Assembly (NCBI GenBank): GCA_030041515.1
Contig: JASHNS010000081.1
Coordinates: 62,001 to 126,000, forward strand
DNA: 64,000 nt
Reading direction: 5' to 3'
Source: Acidobacteriaceae bacterium
Lineage (GTDB): Bacteria; Acidobacteriota; Terriglobia; Terriglobales; Acidobacteriaceae
A program made the translations under genes and the position numbers. Positions 32,961 through 41,402 of the stretch are shown here, piece after piece (position 1 is the first letter of the stretch; each line of letters starts with the position of its first letter). The notes under the pieces were generated by a model, which was given only the letters and a program-made list of their open reading frames with translations, was not told the DNA's origin and made no database searches.

Positions 32961-33898
32961 TCTTCCTCCCAGAAGCGATCGCTTAGATACTTATCCGCCG
33001 AATCGGGCAGCACCGTCACAATGGTCGCCTCGCGCCCTGCCGCTGCCTCCTCCTGGCCGATCCGCAGCGCCGCTGCCACCACGGCCGCCGCCGAAATCCC
33101 CACCAGCAGGCCCTCCGTACGTGCCAGCCGCCGCGCCATCGCGTGCGCTGCTTCGGTCGGCACTTCTACGTTGCGATCCGCCAGTTTCGGGTCGTAGATC
33201 GGCGGCACAATCGCCGTCGCCATATGCTTCAGTCCCTCGAGGCCATGAAACGCCGAGTCCGGCTGCATCGAGACGCACTGGATCGCCGCATTCGTCTCTT
33301 TCAGCCGCCGCGACACGCCCATGAACGTCCCGCTCGTTCCCAGCCCCGCCACAAAGTGCGTCAGCCGTCCACCAGTCTGTTCCAGAATCTCAATCCCCGT
33401 GCTGTTATAGTGCGCCCGCCAATTCGCATCGTTGCCGTACTGATCGGCGTAGTAATACCGGGGGTCTTTCGCCAGCTCCCGCGCTTTCCGGATCGCTCCG
33501 TCGGAACTCTCGGCCGGATCGGTCCAGACCACCTCGGCGCCGTACGCGCGCAGAATCTTCTTTCGCTCCGGCGACACGTTCGACGGCATGCACAGCGTCA
33601 CGCCGAAGCCCAGCCCCGCGCCCAGCATCGCGTAGGCAATCCCGGTATTCCCGCTGGTCGCGTCCAGCAGCCGCTGACCCGGGCAGAGCTTCTCGCGCTT
33701 CAGCGCATCCAGCACCATCGACGCCGCCGCGCGGTCCTTCACGCTCCCGCCCGGATTCGTCCATTCCGCCTTGCCCAGGATCTGAATTCCCGGCAGATTC
33801 GCGGTCAGCCGCTCCAGGCGCACCAGGGGCGTGTTCCCAATGCGTTCCAGCAGCGTCTTCCCGGGGAGCCCGGCTTTTTCCTGGACCACTGTCGCCAT
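32957..33898 (-). CDS. cysM: PLP-dependent cysteine synthase (CysM type)
   Basis: A fold-type II PLP enzyme joining a sulfur donor to an activated serine. The PLP lysine is Lys54 in NPGGSVKDRAA, the phosphate-binding loop is TSGNTG at 81-86, and VAGLGTSGTFMG is the second glycine-rich loop. The 313-residue length fits CysM and CysK. Coupling to mec (4-base overlap) and the nearby cysO point to the mycobacterial-type CysM that takes sulfur from CysO-thiocarboxylate, probably with O-phosphoserine. Substrate choice cannot be read directly from the sequence. The start ATG at 33898 is well placed, 118 bases from the divergent gene at 34017, with room for a shared promoter region. Confidence 0.9.
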   Translation of the reverse strand: MATVVQEKAGLPGKTLLERIGNTPLVRLERLTANLPGIQILGKAEWTNPGGSVKDRAAASMVLDALKREKLCPGQRLLDATSGNTGIAYAMLGAGLGFGVTLCMPSNVSPERKKILRAYGAEVVWTDPAESSDGAIRKARELAKDPRYYYADQYGNDANWRAHYNSTGIEILEQTGGRLTHFVAGLGTSGTFMGVSRRLKETNAAIQCVSMQPDSAFHGLEGLKHMATAIVPPIYDPKLADRNVEVPTEAAHAMARRLARTEGLLVGISAAAVVAAALRIGQEEAAAGREATIVTVLPDSADKYLSDRFWEEE

Positions 33899-34016
33899 CT
33901 TCCGATTGCTTCCATTACTTCGGGGAAATTGCCGCGCGCGCCTCTTTGTGCGACCCTGAAAACAGCGCGATGCGGTTCAGTTTCAGTGTAGCTTTCGCGC
34001 CATTTTCGAGGAAATC

Positions 34017-34469
34017 ATGCTCAAAAAGCCGCGCCGGCGCACCTTCGACGATATCCTTAGCGAACTCCGCCGTCTCCAGTTCGATGTCCAGAATGTCGCC
34101 GGGGACGCAAATCGCGTGGCGATCTCGAAACACGGATGCTCCATCGTCCTCGAGCGCGCTCAGAACGAGGCCGGCCTGCGCATGGCCGTCCGCCCCGGCA
34201 TTGTCATCGGGGGCGAGATCGCCCACCTCTACGATCACGGCTTCCAGAAGTTCTTCCACACCAGCAAGGCAGAATTCCCCGCCACCGCCGAAAAACTGAA
34301 GATCCTCCATCAGTTTGTCGAGGAGATCAAGGAAGTCACCGGCTCCATTACGCTCTACAACGAGGCTCTCGGCACCGTCAGCGACGCGTACCTCTACGAT
34401 CGCGTGAAGAACCGCGATTTGCCTGCCGACGAGCGGCCCATCCCCGCCTGGGAGCAACCCGCTCGGTAA
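34017..34469 (+). CDS. Conserved hypothetical protein (150 aa)
   Basis: I do not recognise a named family. GAGG lies five bases before the ATG. The N-terminus is basic (MLKKPRRRTFDDILSELRRL), followed by a beta-rich middle (NRVAISKHGCSIVLER, RPGIVIGGEIAHLYDHG) and a helical C-terminal part, FFHTSKAEFPATAEKLKILHQFVEEI then TLYNEALGTVSDAYLYDRV. It looks like a single small soluble domain. It diverges from cysM. Codon use matches genuine genes; the opposite-strand open frame here is an antisense shadow. Confidence 0.7.
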   Translation: MLKKPRRRTFDDILSELRRLQFDVQNVAGDANRVAISKHGCSIVLERAQNEAGLRMAVRPGIVIGGEIAHLYDHGFQKFFHTSKAEFPATAEKLKILHQFVEEIKEVTGSITLYNEALGTVSDAYLYDRVKNRDLPADERPIPAWEQPAR

Positions 34470-34629
34470 GTCTGCCCCGTCCACGCAGAACCCACCGGAA
34501 AGACCTTCCAAAGGCCGCCCTCTTTCCTCGAACACGCCCGGCTTGCACAGGCAACCGCCGCCAGTACCGCATTTTCCGACAACCGCTCCGCCCTCCCTTG
34601 GCTTCCAATCCACCGAGGGCTTACTGACC

Positions 34630-36372
34630 ATGAATGCATCCGACGTATTGGTCGAGCGGCTGATCGCCTGGGGAGTGGACACCATTTTCGGGCTCCCCGG
34701 CGACGGCATCAACGGCGTTTTCGAATCGCTGCGCACGAACAAAGACCGCATCCGCTTCATCCACGTGCGGCACGAAGAATCCGCGGCCTTCGCCGCCTGC
34801 GCCTATGCCAAATTCACCGGCCGCCTTGGCGTCTGCATCGCCACCTCCGGCCCGGGCGGGATTCACCTGCTGAACGGCCTGTACGACGCCAAAATGGACG
34901 GCCATCCGGTCCTTGCTATTACGGGAATGCAGCATTCTGACCTGATCGGCACGTTCACGCAGCAGGACGTCGCGCTCGACAAGCTCTACCAGGATGTCAC
35001 CGTCTACAACGAGCGGGTAATGAGCGGCGCCCACATGGAGAGCGTTGCCGATCTGGCGATTCGGACCGCGCTCGAGCAGCGCGGTGTCAGCCATATCACC
35101 ATCCCCGTCGACGTCCAGGTGCAGGAGCAGAAGAAAGGGCGCTCCGAACGCAACCCGCCGCACCACACCTCGGCCACGCCCGCGTACTCGGATAATCTGC
35201 CTTCGCAGGTGGACCTGGAACACGCCGCCGACATTCTGAATCGCGGCAAGAAGATTGCGATCCTCGCCGGCCAGGGCGCGCTGCACGCCACCGACGAGCT
35301 GGAGAAGATCGCGGAAACCCTCGGTGCGCCGGTGATCAAGGCGCTGCTCGGCAAGGGCGCTGTGCCCGACGACAGCCCCTACACTACGGGCGGCATCGGC
35401 CTGCTCGGCACCGAACCCTCCCAGGACGCGCTGGAGGAGTGCGACACGCTTCTGATCGTCGGCTCGTCCTTCCCCTACATCGAGTTCCTGCCCGAGCCCG
35501 GCGCAGCGAAGTGCGTGCAGATCGACATCAACCCGCAGCGCATCGGCCTTCGCTATCCGGCGGACGTGGGCCTGGTCGGCAGCTCGCAGAATTGCCTGCG
35601 CGCTCTGATCCCGCTGCTCAAGAAGCACGACCACGGTTTCCTGAAAAAGGCGCAGAAACGCAAGAAGGACTGGGAAGAGCTGATGGAGGAGCGCGGCACC
35701 TTCATGGAGAAGCCGTTGAAGCCGCAGGTCGTCGGATGGGAGCTGGGCAAGCGCATCCCGGCGAACGCGATCGTCACCTCTGACTCCGGCACCATCACCA
35801 CCTGGTGGGCGCGCTACGTTCCGGCGCGGCGCGGCCAGATGCACAGCTGCTCCGGCAATCTGGCGACGATGGCCTGCGGCCTTCCCTACGCCATTGGCGC
35901 AGCCGTCGCCTACCCCGACCGTCCCGTCTACTGCATCATCGGCGACGGCGGCCTCAGCATGCTGATGGGCGAGCTGATCACCGTGGCCGCCTATCACCTC
36001 AACATCAAGATCGTCGTCATCAAAAACAACACCCTCGGCCAGATCAAGTGGGAGCAGATGGTCTTCCTGGGCAATCCCGAATACGCCTGCGACCTGTACC
36101 CGGCTGACTTCGTTGCCATCGCGCGTGGCTGCGGCCTCAACGCCATGCAGATCGCGGAGCCCAAAGAGTGCGCGGCGCAGATGGACAATGCCGTCCGCAC
36201 CCAGGGCCCCATGCTCATCGAAGCGGTCGTCGACCAGTTCACCGCGCCGATGCCGGCGAAGATCAAACCGGGCCAGGCGCTGAAGCTTGCCGAAGCCCTC
36301 GCGCGCGGTGAGCCGAATCGCTCGAAGATCATGCTGACCACGATGCACGAGCGGGTGCGCGAGCTGGTTTGA
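34630..36372 (+). CDS. Thiamine pyrophosphate-dependent enzyme (pyruvate oxidase / acetolactate synthase-like)
   Basis: A 580-residue TPP enzyme of the POX/ALS group. The catalytic glutamate is Glu50 in HEESAAFAACAYAK; the central domain has the Rossmann-like nucleotide-binding block (KKIAILAGQGALHA, CDTLLIVGSSFPYIEFLPEPG, CVQIDINPQRIG). The TPP-binding C-terminal domain has GDGGLSMLMGELITV followed by VIKNNTLG. Conservation around PYIEFLPEPG and NPEYACDLYPADFVAIA is closer to pyruvate-oxidase/decarboxylase-like proteins than to biosynthetic ALS, and no ilvN regulatory gene is beside it. It probably decarboxylates pyruvate or a related 2-oxoacid. The ATG at 34630 gives the family N-terminus; the frame's upstream extension does not. 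No obvious operon partner. Confidence 0.85.
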   Translation: MNASDVLVERLIAWGVDTIFGLPGDGINGVFESLRTNKDRIRFIHVRHEESAAFAACAYAKFTGRLGVCIATSGPGGIHLLNGLYDAKMDGHPVLAITGMQHSDLIGTFTQQDVALDKLYQDVTVYNERVMSGAHMESVADLAIRTALEQRGVSHITIPVDVQVQEQKKGRSERNPPHHTSATPAYSDNLPSQVDLEHAADILNRGKKIAILAGQGALHATDELEKIAETLGAPVIKALLGKGAVPDDSPYTTGGIGLLGTEPSQDALEECDTLLIVGSSFPYIEFLPEPGAAKCVQIDINPQRIGLRYPADVGLVGSSQNCLRALIPLLKKHDHGFLKKAQKRKKDWEELMEERGTFMEKPLKPQVVGWELGKRIPANAIVTSDSGTITTWWARYVPARRGQMHSCSGNLATMACGLPYAIGAAVAYPDRPVYCIIGDGGLSMLMGELITVAAYHLNIKIVVIKNNTLGQIKWEQMVFLGNPEYACDLYPADFVAIARGCGLNAMQIAEPKECAAQMDNAVRTQGPMLIEAVVDQFTAPMPAKIKPGQALKLAEALARGEPNRSKIMLTTMHERVRELV

Positions 36373-36498
36373 TCTCTTTACTCCCGGCGGCCAGGGAATG
36401 CCGCCGGGCCCTGCTTCACAGGATTTCCTGTACCGATCCGGGAACCGCGCAGGAAAAAGCCTTTCGCCCCACCATCGGCCACCGGTAGACTGGACCCG

Positions 36499-37635
36499 AT
36501 GGGCGCCGGCTTCGCATCCACGGATCGATTCTTAGCGGAAGTCAAAGAGAACCGGCTGCGGCCCGGATACGTCCTCGCCGGCGACGACGTCTTTCTCTAC
36601 GAGCGCTGCCGCCGTGCGGTGGTGGAATCCCTTGTCCCTCCGGATCTGCGCGATTTCTGCCTCTCCGATCTTGATCTCGCCGAGATCAACATCTTCGAGG
36701 CGCTCGATCGCGCCCGCACTCCCTCGCTGATGGCGCCGTTTCAGGTGCTCTTTATCCGCAACCTGAAAGCGCTTTATACGCGCGGCGCGAAAAAAGACGA
36801 GTTCGCGGCTATCGAGGCCTACTTCCGCTCGCCCAATCCGCAGGCGCTGGTCATCTTCGTCGCCGACCACCTCCGCATCCCCTCCGATCCGCGGCGCATG
36901 GATCTCGACGACCGCAACCGCTTCGAGCGCATCACGGAAACTCTGGGCGAATGGTGCGGCGTGGTGGAGCTGGCGCGCGTCGACGAAGCCGATGCGCTGC
37001 GCTGGATCGCCGCCGAGGCGAAGCGCCGCGAGATCCAGTTCGATCAGGATGCGGCCCGCGAGCTGGCCGATGCGCTGGGCGCCGACATGATGCTGATTGC
37101 CGGCGAAGTGGAGAAGCTCGCGCTCTTTGCCGGAGCAAAGAAGCACGTAACCCTCGGCGACGTGGAAACCATGGTGCTCGCTGCCAAGCAGCGCTCGCTC
37201 TACGAGCTGACGGACGCCATCTCCTCGAAGGATCGCGCCCGCGCCCTCAGCCTGCTCCACGGTCTTCTCAACGCCAGCGATGGCGGCGAAGACTCGGCTA
37301 TCGGGCATCTTTATATGCTGGCGCGCACCTTCCGCCAGATGCTCGTGATCCTCGAGAAGAACGTGCGCGACTCGCGCGCCATCTGGCAGGCGCTGTGGCA
37401 GGGCTTCCGTATGCCGCCCTTCGCCGCGGAAGACGTGATCCGGCAGGCGCGCCGTTACAAATCGCGCCGCGAGCTGACCCGCGCGCTGCGCCTCATCGCC
37501 CGCGCCGATCTGGAATTGCGGTCGCAGCCGCCGGACAAGCGCCTGGTGCTCGAGCGTCTCGTCCTCGAACTTGCCAGCGAGCCCAAATCCGGCGCGGCGA
37601 CGGCGTTTTCTCCGCAATACGCCATGGAGTGGTGA
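36499..37635 (+). CDS. holA: DNA polymerase III delta subunit
   Basis: Clamp-loader subunit that opens the sliding clamp. The 378-residue protein has the HolA pattern: N-terminal GYVLAGDDVFLYERCRRAVVES, the acidic LSDLDLAEINIFEALDRARTPSL, FQVLFIRNLKAL, and ALVIFVADHL. The lid domain has LADALGADMMLIAGEVEKLALFAG, followed by the C-terminal collar helices (SLYELTDAISSKDRARALSLLHGLL, IGHLYMLARTFRQML). It retains the delta-typical absence of Walker motifs. The ATG at 36499 follows a 126-base gap from the TPP enzyme, in which a GC-rich inverted repeat (CCCGGCGG at 36383, CCGCCGGG at 36401) may stop upstream transcription. It converges on the secreted protein at 37711. Confidence 0.93.
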   Translation: MGAGFASTDRFLAEVKENRLRPGYVLAGDDVFLYERCRRAVVESLVPPDLRDFCLSDLDLAEINIFEALDRARTPSLMAPFQVLFIRNLKALYTRGAKKDEFAAIEAYFRSPNPQALVIFVADHLRIPSDPRRMDLDDRNRFERITETLGEWCGVVELARVDEADALRWIAAEAKRREIQFDQDAARELADALGADMMLIAGEVEKLALFAGAKKHVTLGDVETMVLAAKQRSLYELTDAISSKDRARALSLLHGLLNASDGGEDSAIGHLYMLARTFRQMLVILEKNVRDSRAIWQALWQGFRMPPFAAEDVIRQARRYKSRRELTRALRLIARADLELRSQPPDKRLVLERLVLELASEPKSGAATAFSPQYAMEW

Positions 37636-37643
37636 ACAGCCCA

Positions 37644-37664
37644 GCACGCCAACGTCGGGCGTGC
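37644..37664. terminator. Hairpin between convergent genes
   Basis: GCACGCC (37644-37650) and GGCGTGC (37658-37664) form a 7-bp stem with a 7-base loop, placed nine bases after the holA stop and between convergent genes. No T tract is present, so intrinsic termination is uncertain. Confidence 0.4.
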
Positions 37665-37710
37665 CGGGGCCCCGTGGAGCTGGCCGCTCAGGCGGGCGCG
37701 CTCCGCGCCG

Positions 37711-38472
37711 TTATTGCGAGTTGGATTTTTGAGCCTGCGGATGTGGCGCGCCGAAGGGCTTGTAGTCCGCCGGAATCGCAAACAGCGATGGATCGGGATC
37801 GGTCCGGTTGAGCTGCGTGACCGTCATCGTCACGCTGCCTGTCCGCGGATCCGTGTGCGTCACCGACAGATTCATCTTCAGGTCGTACGAGTACCAGTAC
37901 TCGTCGGTCACCATGATGTCCTTGCCAGTGCCGCTCTCTGCGGCCGGAATGTTCTGCGTCTCCCGCATGCCGTGCACTTCTTCACCCGCGATCCTGCGCG
38001 TGCCCAGATCCTGCTGATTCCCAAACTGGCTGGGCGGCTGCACGCTTCCTGCTGGCGCTGCGTAGCCAGCGGGCGCGTCGGTGGCGGGCGGATTGCGGAC
38101 AGGAAACACCCGGAACAGCTGCTGTCGCGGGTAGAGCATCGTGCTCAGGCGATTTTGCGGATCGTACAAGTGCACCATGGTAACGATCGGCGTCGCGGTG
38201 GAGTTCGGCGGCACGAACGTGGAGACTTCGTTGCGAATCCGCCCCTGCGCGTCGCGCGCAATCATGTGCGTGGTGTGGACGATTAAGGTGTGCCCGCCGG
38301 GCTGCAGAATCGTTCGCTGAACCGTGACCAGGCCCACGAAGGGCGCGCCGGGAATGGGCGTGACGAACATTCCCTGCCCGGCCTGGGCCTGCGCTCCCGG
38401 ACTGGAAATCAAAACAGCGGCCGCAAGGACCGGAAGAACAAGGCGGGAAGCTGAAACCCTGGGGAAGCGCAT
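37711..38472 (-). CDS. Secreted hypothetical protein (253 aa)
   Basis: No named family is recognised. GGAGG lies eight bases before the ATG at 38472, which gives a signal peptide (MRFPRVSASRLVLPVLAAAVLISSPGAQA). The mature part is beta-rich: GLVTVQRTILQPGGHTLIVHTTHMIARDAQGRIRNEVSTF, a PRQQLFRVFP strand, a proline/glutamine-rich linker, then RRIAGEEVHGMRETQNI and EYWYSYDLKMNLSVTHTDPRTGSVTMTVTQLNR. This resembles exported acidobacterial proteins with DUF-like LolA-type sandwiches, but no specific match is claimed. It diverges from the HAD gene at 38562 with 89 bases between starts. Confidence 0.72.
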   Translation of the reverse strand: MRFPRVSASRLVLPVLAAAVLISSPGAQAQAGQGMFVTPIPGAPFVGLVTVQRTILQPGGHTLIVHTTHMIARDAQGRIRNEVSTFVPPNSTATPIVTMVHLYDPQNRLSTMLYPRQQLFRVFPVRNPPATDAPAGYAAPAGSVQPPSQFGNQQDLGTRRIAGEEVHGMRETQNIPAAESGTGKDIMVTDEYWYSYDLKMNLSVTHTDPRTGSVTMTVTQLNRTDPDPSLFAIPADYKPFGAPHPQAQKSNSQ

Positions 38473-38561
38473 GGCAACCTCCAGCGAAAGCCTGCGCCAC
38501 CAGCATACCCGCACTCACCACTTCCAGGGCGCCGGCCAACCGTTAAAATCAAAGCTGACCC

Positions 38562-39173
38562 ATGAAGCTGACCCTCCCTGCTGGCGATTTCCGGGCCTAC
38601 CTCTTCGACTGCGACGGCACCATCGCCGATTCCATGCCCCTCCACTATGTCGCCTGGAAGCGGGCGCTGCGCGAGTGGGGCTGTGAGTTTCCCGAGGACC
38701 TCTTCTATTCCTGGGGGGGTATGCCCGTCCGCGAGATCATCTCCACGCTGAATCAGCGGCACGGCCTGGCCATGCCCGTTGACGAGGTCGCGCGCCGCAA
38801 GGAGAGCCTTTACTTCGAGTTATTGCCCAGGCTGACCGCCGTTCCCGAAGTGCTCGCAGAGATTGAGGGCGCGCACGGCCGCATTCCTTTCGCCGTGGTC
38901 TCCGGCAGCACGCGCGAGTCGGTGACAAAATCCCTGACGACGATGGGGCTGCTCGACAAATTTGATGTCATGGTCTGCGCGGGCGATTACACCAGGGCCA
39001 AACCCGATCCGGAGCCGTTCCTTCGGGCAGCCAGCAAACTTGGTGTTGCCCCCGAGCACTGCCTGGTTTTCGAAGACACCGATATGGGCATTCAGGCTGC
39101 CAAAGCCGCGGGCATGGCGTGGGTGCGCATCCTCCAGCCCTGGGAACGGCGTAGCGCAGTTCCGACACCCTGA
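38562..39173 (+). CDS. HAD-superfamily phosphatase (beta-phosphoglucomutase-like)
   Basis: A 203-residue HAD subfamily I enzyme. Motif I is FDCDGTIADSM (residues 14-24), with both aspartates of DxD, followed by the helical cap (HYVAWKRALREWGCEFPEDLF). Motif II is the serine in VVSGSTRESV, the lysine is in RAKPDPEPF, and motif III is FEDTDMGIQAAKAAGM. The DCDGTIADSMPLHYxAW pattern is that of sugar-phosphate phosphatases and beta-phosphoglucomutases. The exact sugar substrate cannot be told. No operon partner is evident; it ends 10 bases before the convergent HNH gene. Confidence 0.88.
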   Translation: MKLTLPAGDFRAYLFDCDGTIADSMPLHYVAWKRALREWGCEFPEDLFYSWGGMPVREIISTLNQRHGLAMPVDEVARRKESLYFELLPRLTAVPEVLAEIEGAHGRIPFAVVSGSTRESVTKSLTTMGLLDKFDVMVCAGDYTRAKPDPEPFLRAASKLGVAPEHCLVFEDTDMGIQAAKAAGMAWVRILQPWERRSAVPTP

Positions 39174-39183
39174 CCCCTGCTCC

Positions 39184-39801
39184 CTAGTAGTACAGGTACT
39201 TCCGCCACTTCAGGTCGGAGTGGCCGATCATGCGCATGATGTGGCGGCTGGTGTGCAGCGTGAACGGCCGCGGCTCCCGCAGCAGCTTCATGTTGTCGAG
39301 CTCATGCAGCAGGTGATTCCCCTTGCGCCGATTGCACGAGTGGCAGGCGGCCACGAGATTCTCCCAGGTAGAGAGGCCGCCGCGCGAGCGCGGGACCACA
39401 TGATCCAGAGTCAGCTCCGCCGAGGGCAGAATCACGCCGCAGTACTGGCAACTGTTCCGGTCGCGGAGAAGAATGTTCTTGCGCGACAGAGCGCGCGTCT
39501 GGTGCGGGATGCGGCGGTACTCCAGCAGGCGGATCACCGAAGGCATGGCCATGCGCACGCGCGCGGAGTGCAGCTCCGTGCCCTGCTCTTCTTCGGTCCG
39601 CGCCACGCCCTTCAGCACCAGCACCAGCGCCCGCCGCGCGCCGCAAATGTTGATCGGCTCGTAGGAGGCGTTCAGCACCAGCACCGGCGTTTGCATCGCC
39701 TGCACCGTCGTGACCACGCGCAGCCCCTCCTCGGCATGAGGTTCCTGAGCCTTCACCGGCGCCATCCTGCGCGCGTGCACTCCAGCTTTCCCGATCGACA
39801 T
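39184..39801 (-). CDS. HNH endonuclease family protein
   Basis: A 205-residue protein with a complete HNH zinc-finger nuclease module: Cys118/Cys121 in [16 protein letters not shown] at 132-142 with the catalytic His134, [15 protein letters not shown] with Cys153/Cys156, and asparagines in place. The N-terminal half ([28 protein letters not shown]) is the conserved extension of a widespread housekeeping-type HNH family of unknown cellular role, not a homing endonuclease in an intron. GGAGG precedes the ATG at 39801. It is transcribed toward the HAD gene and is followed upstream by comF on the same strand (43 bases), so the two could be co-transcribed. Confidence 0.9.
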   Translation of the reverse strand: MSIGKAGVHARRMAPVKAQEPHAEEGLRVVTTVQAMQTPVLVLNASYEPINICGARRALVLVLKGVARTEEEQGTELHSARVRMAMPSVIRLLEYRRIPHQTRALSRKNILLRDRNSCQYCGVILPSAELTLDHVVPRSRGGLSTWENLVAACHSCNRRKGNHLLHELDNMKLLREPRPFTLHTSRHIMRMIGHSDLKWRKYLYY

Positions 39802-39844
39802 GCTGCCTCCGCCTGCTGCTGTCCGGATCGCCACTCCGGACGCG

Positions 39845-40705
39845 TTAACTTGCCGTGCCTCCCTGATCCCAGAACGCAACGTCTTCTTTCATGGGGATCT
39901 CCCCCCGCTCTGCCGTGACCGTCTGCCGCGCCGATTCTTCCTTCTGCGCTCGCGCCACCGTGGCGACCCACACCGACGCCGCGCCTGCTCGCTGCAACGC
40001 CTGCGCGCATGCCCGCGCGGTGGCTCCCGTGGTGTAGATGTCGTCAATCAGCAGCACGGCGCGGCCCTGGATCGCCTCGGGGCGCGGTACCGCAAAGGCT
40101 CCCCGCACGTTCTCCCGTCTCTGATGCGGCGTCAGATTCGCCTGGCTCTGCGTGGCGCGTTCCCGCACCAGCACCCCCGGCGCGACCACCAGTCGCAGCT
40201 CCGGCCTGCGGCGGTGCAGCACAGGAATCACATGGCGCGCCAGCGCCTCCGCCTGATTGAATCCGCGCTGCCGCCGCTTCGCGCCAAAGAGCGGCACGGG
40301 CACAACGGTCAGTTCGCCGGGCAATTCCGGAATGGAAAGAATCCGCTCTGCCAGCAACAGGCTCAGCCGCTTCGCCAGCGGCTGCATGCCGTCGTATTTC
40401 AGCAGGTGCAGCAGAGCCCGCAGCCCGTCGCGATAGACGCCCCACGCGGCGGCTTTTTGGAACGGGGGCGCGGTCATGCGGCAGGGGCGGCAAAGGGTCT
40501 CGTTCGCCAGCGCGGGATCGAAGGGAAGGGCCTCGCCGCAGCACGAGCACAACGCGCCGGACTGGGCAGGCAAATGATCCCAGCAGGATGCGCAAACAGG
40601 AAGGAGGGTAAAACTGGCGAGCGGTTGGCCGCAGACGCGGCAATCGGCGGGAAAGAGGGTGGCAGAAAGGCTGTCGATGGAGCCTTGGGCCGTACTTCGC
40701 AGCAC
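39845..40705 (-). CDS. comF: ComF family phosphoribosyltransferase-like protein
   Basis: Member of the ComF family, linked to DNA uptake and single-strand handling in transformable bacteria. The N-terminal zinc finger has [21 protein letters not shown] and CRPC; next come the short [21 protein letters not shown] helix and the PRT-like core with [25 protein letters not shown], then the PRPP-loop motif [14 protein letters not shown]. The start is unclear: the frame is open to 41113, but that would overlap the divergent gene at 40914. GTG codons at 40705 or 40714 give a normal family length, and no good ribosome-binding site decides. A TATACT box about 150 bases upstream could be its promoter. 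Confidence 0.87.
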   Translation of the reverse strand: MLRSTAQGSIDSLSATLFPADCRVCGQPLASFTLLPVCASCWDHLPAQSGALCSCCGEALPFDPALANETLCRPCRMTAPPFQKAAAWGVYRDGLRALLHLLKYDGMQPLAKRLSLLLAERILSIPELPGELTVVPVPLFGAKRRQRGFNQAEALARHVIPVLHRRRPELRLVVAPGVLVRERATQSQANLTPHQRRENVRGAFAVPRPEAIQGRAVLLIDDIYTTGATARACAQALQRAGAASVWVATVARAQKEESARQTVTAERGEIPMKEDVAFWDQGGTAS

Positions 40706-40913
40706 GCGAACCACCGCGCGCCACGCGGAATCGCCGGATGGCGGGACTTCATTCGTGAGCGGAACGCTCTGACTGAAGACGCACCTCGCTCGGGAGGGCC
40801 GGAAAACCGATGCATCCGGCTCCCGATGGTGCCAGTATACGAGCAGGCGGTTAGGGCCGCAACCGGCAGTTCTCGCGGAAGCGCGTAGCTCGGATGAGGT
40901 GTATTTTGCCTCT

Positions 40914-41390
40914 ATGGTCAAGCACGGGCGGACGGATCTGCTGAGTCTATTGCTCTGGACGTTTTCCAGGGCATGGCTTTTCGGCGGGATCGTCCTGCTT
41001 TTCGCAGGGTGCGGATTCGCTATGTATCGGTCAGTTTGGCTTGCTCGCAGTGTCACCGCACAAGGGAGCGTCGTAAAGCTCATCCAAGTCAGAGACGAGG
41101 AACAAAACTCCACAAGCTACGCTCCTCAGTTCACCTTTAAGGACCAACAGGGGAACGTCTACACTGTCAATTCCAACGTTCGAACGAGCCCACCTGAATT
41201 TCAGGTCGGAGAACAGGTTCGCGTTCGATACATCAGAGACAATCCATCTTCCGCAAAGCTAGATGGCTTCTGGCAGCTGTGGCTTGTGCCGTTTGTGTGC
41301 TGCTTTCTGGGGATCATCTTCGTACCGGCAGGCTACTTACTTCTTCGGCTCGAAAGGCGCATCGCCCTCCCTGCCCATGCCCTACGCTGA
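40914..41390 (+). CDS. DUF3592-like membrane protein (158 aa)
   Basis: Two membrane spans, one near the N-terminus (AWLFGGIVLLFAGCGFAMY) and one at the end (LWLVPFVCCFLGIIFVPAGYLLL), frame an extracytoplasmic domain with TAQGSVVKLIQVRDEEQNS, FTFKDQQGNVYTVNSN and VGEQVRVRYIRDNPSSAKLDG. That is the pattern of DUF3592 proteins, whose function is unknown. The ATG at 40914 is preferred over a GTG at 40899; the spacing to TGAGG is long. Base composition is less GC-rich than in flanking genes. It ends 12 bases before queG, so they may be co-transcribed although no functional link is known. Confidence 0.75.
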   Translation: MVKHGRTDLLSLLLWTFSRAWLFGGIVLLFAGCGFAMYRSVWLARSVTAQGSVVKLIQVRDEEQNSTSYAPQFTFKDQQGNVYTVNSNVRTSPPEFQVGEQVRVRYIRDNPSSAKLDGFWQLWLVPFVCCFLGIIFVPAGYLLLRLERRIALPAHALR

Positions 41391-41402
41391 GAACAGCGCC
41401 GC

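Noticed and set aside
34621-36348. Minus-strand open frame of 575 codons opposite the TPP enzyme
   Set aside because: Composition typical of an antisense shadow, with no domain; the plus strand encodes an intact TPP enzyme.
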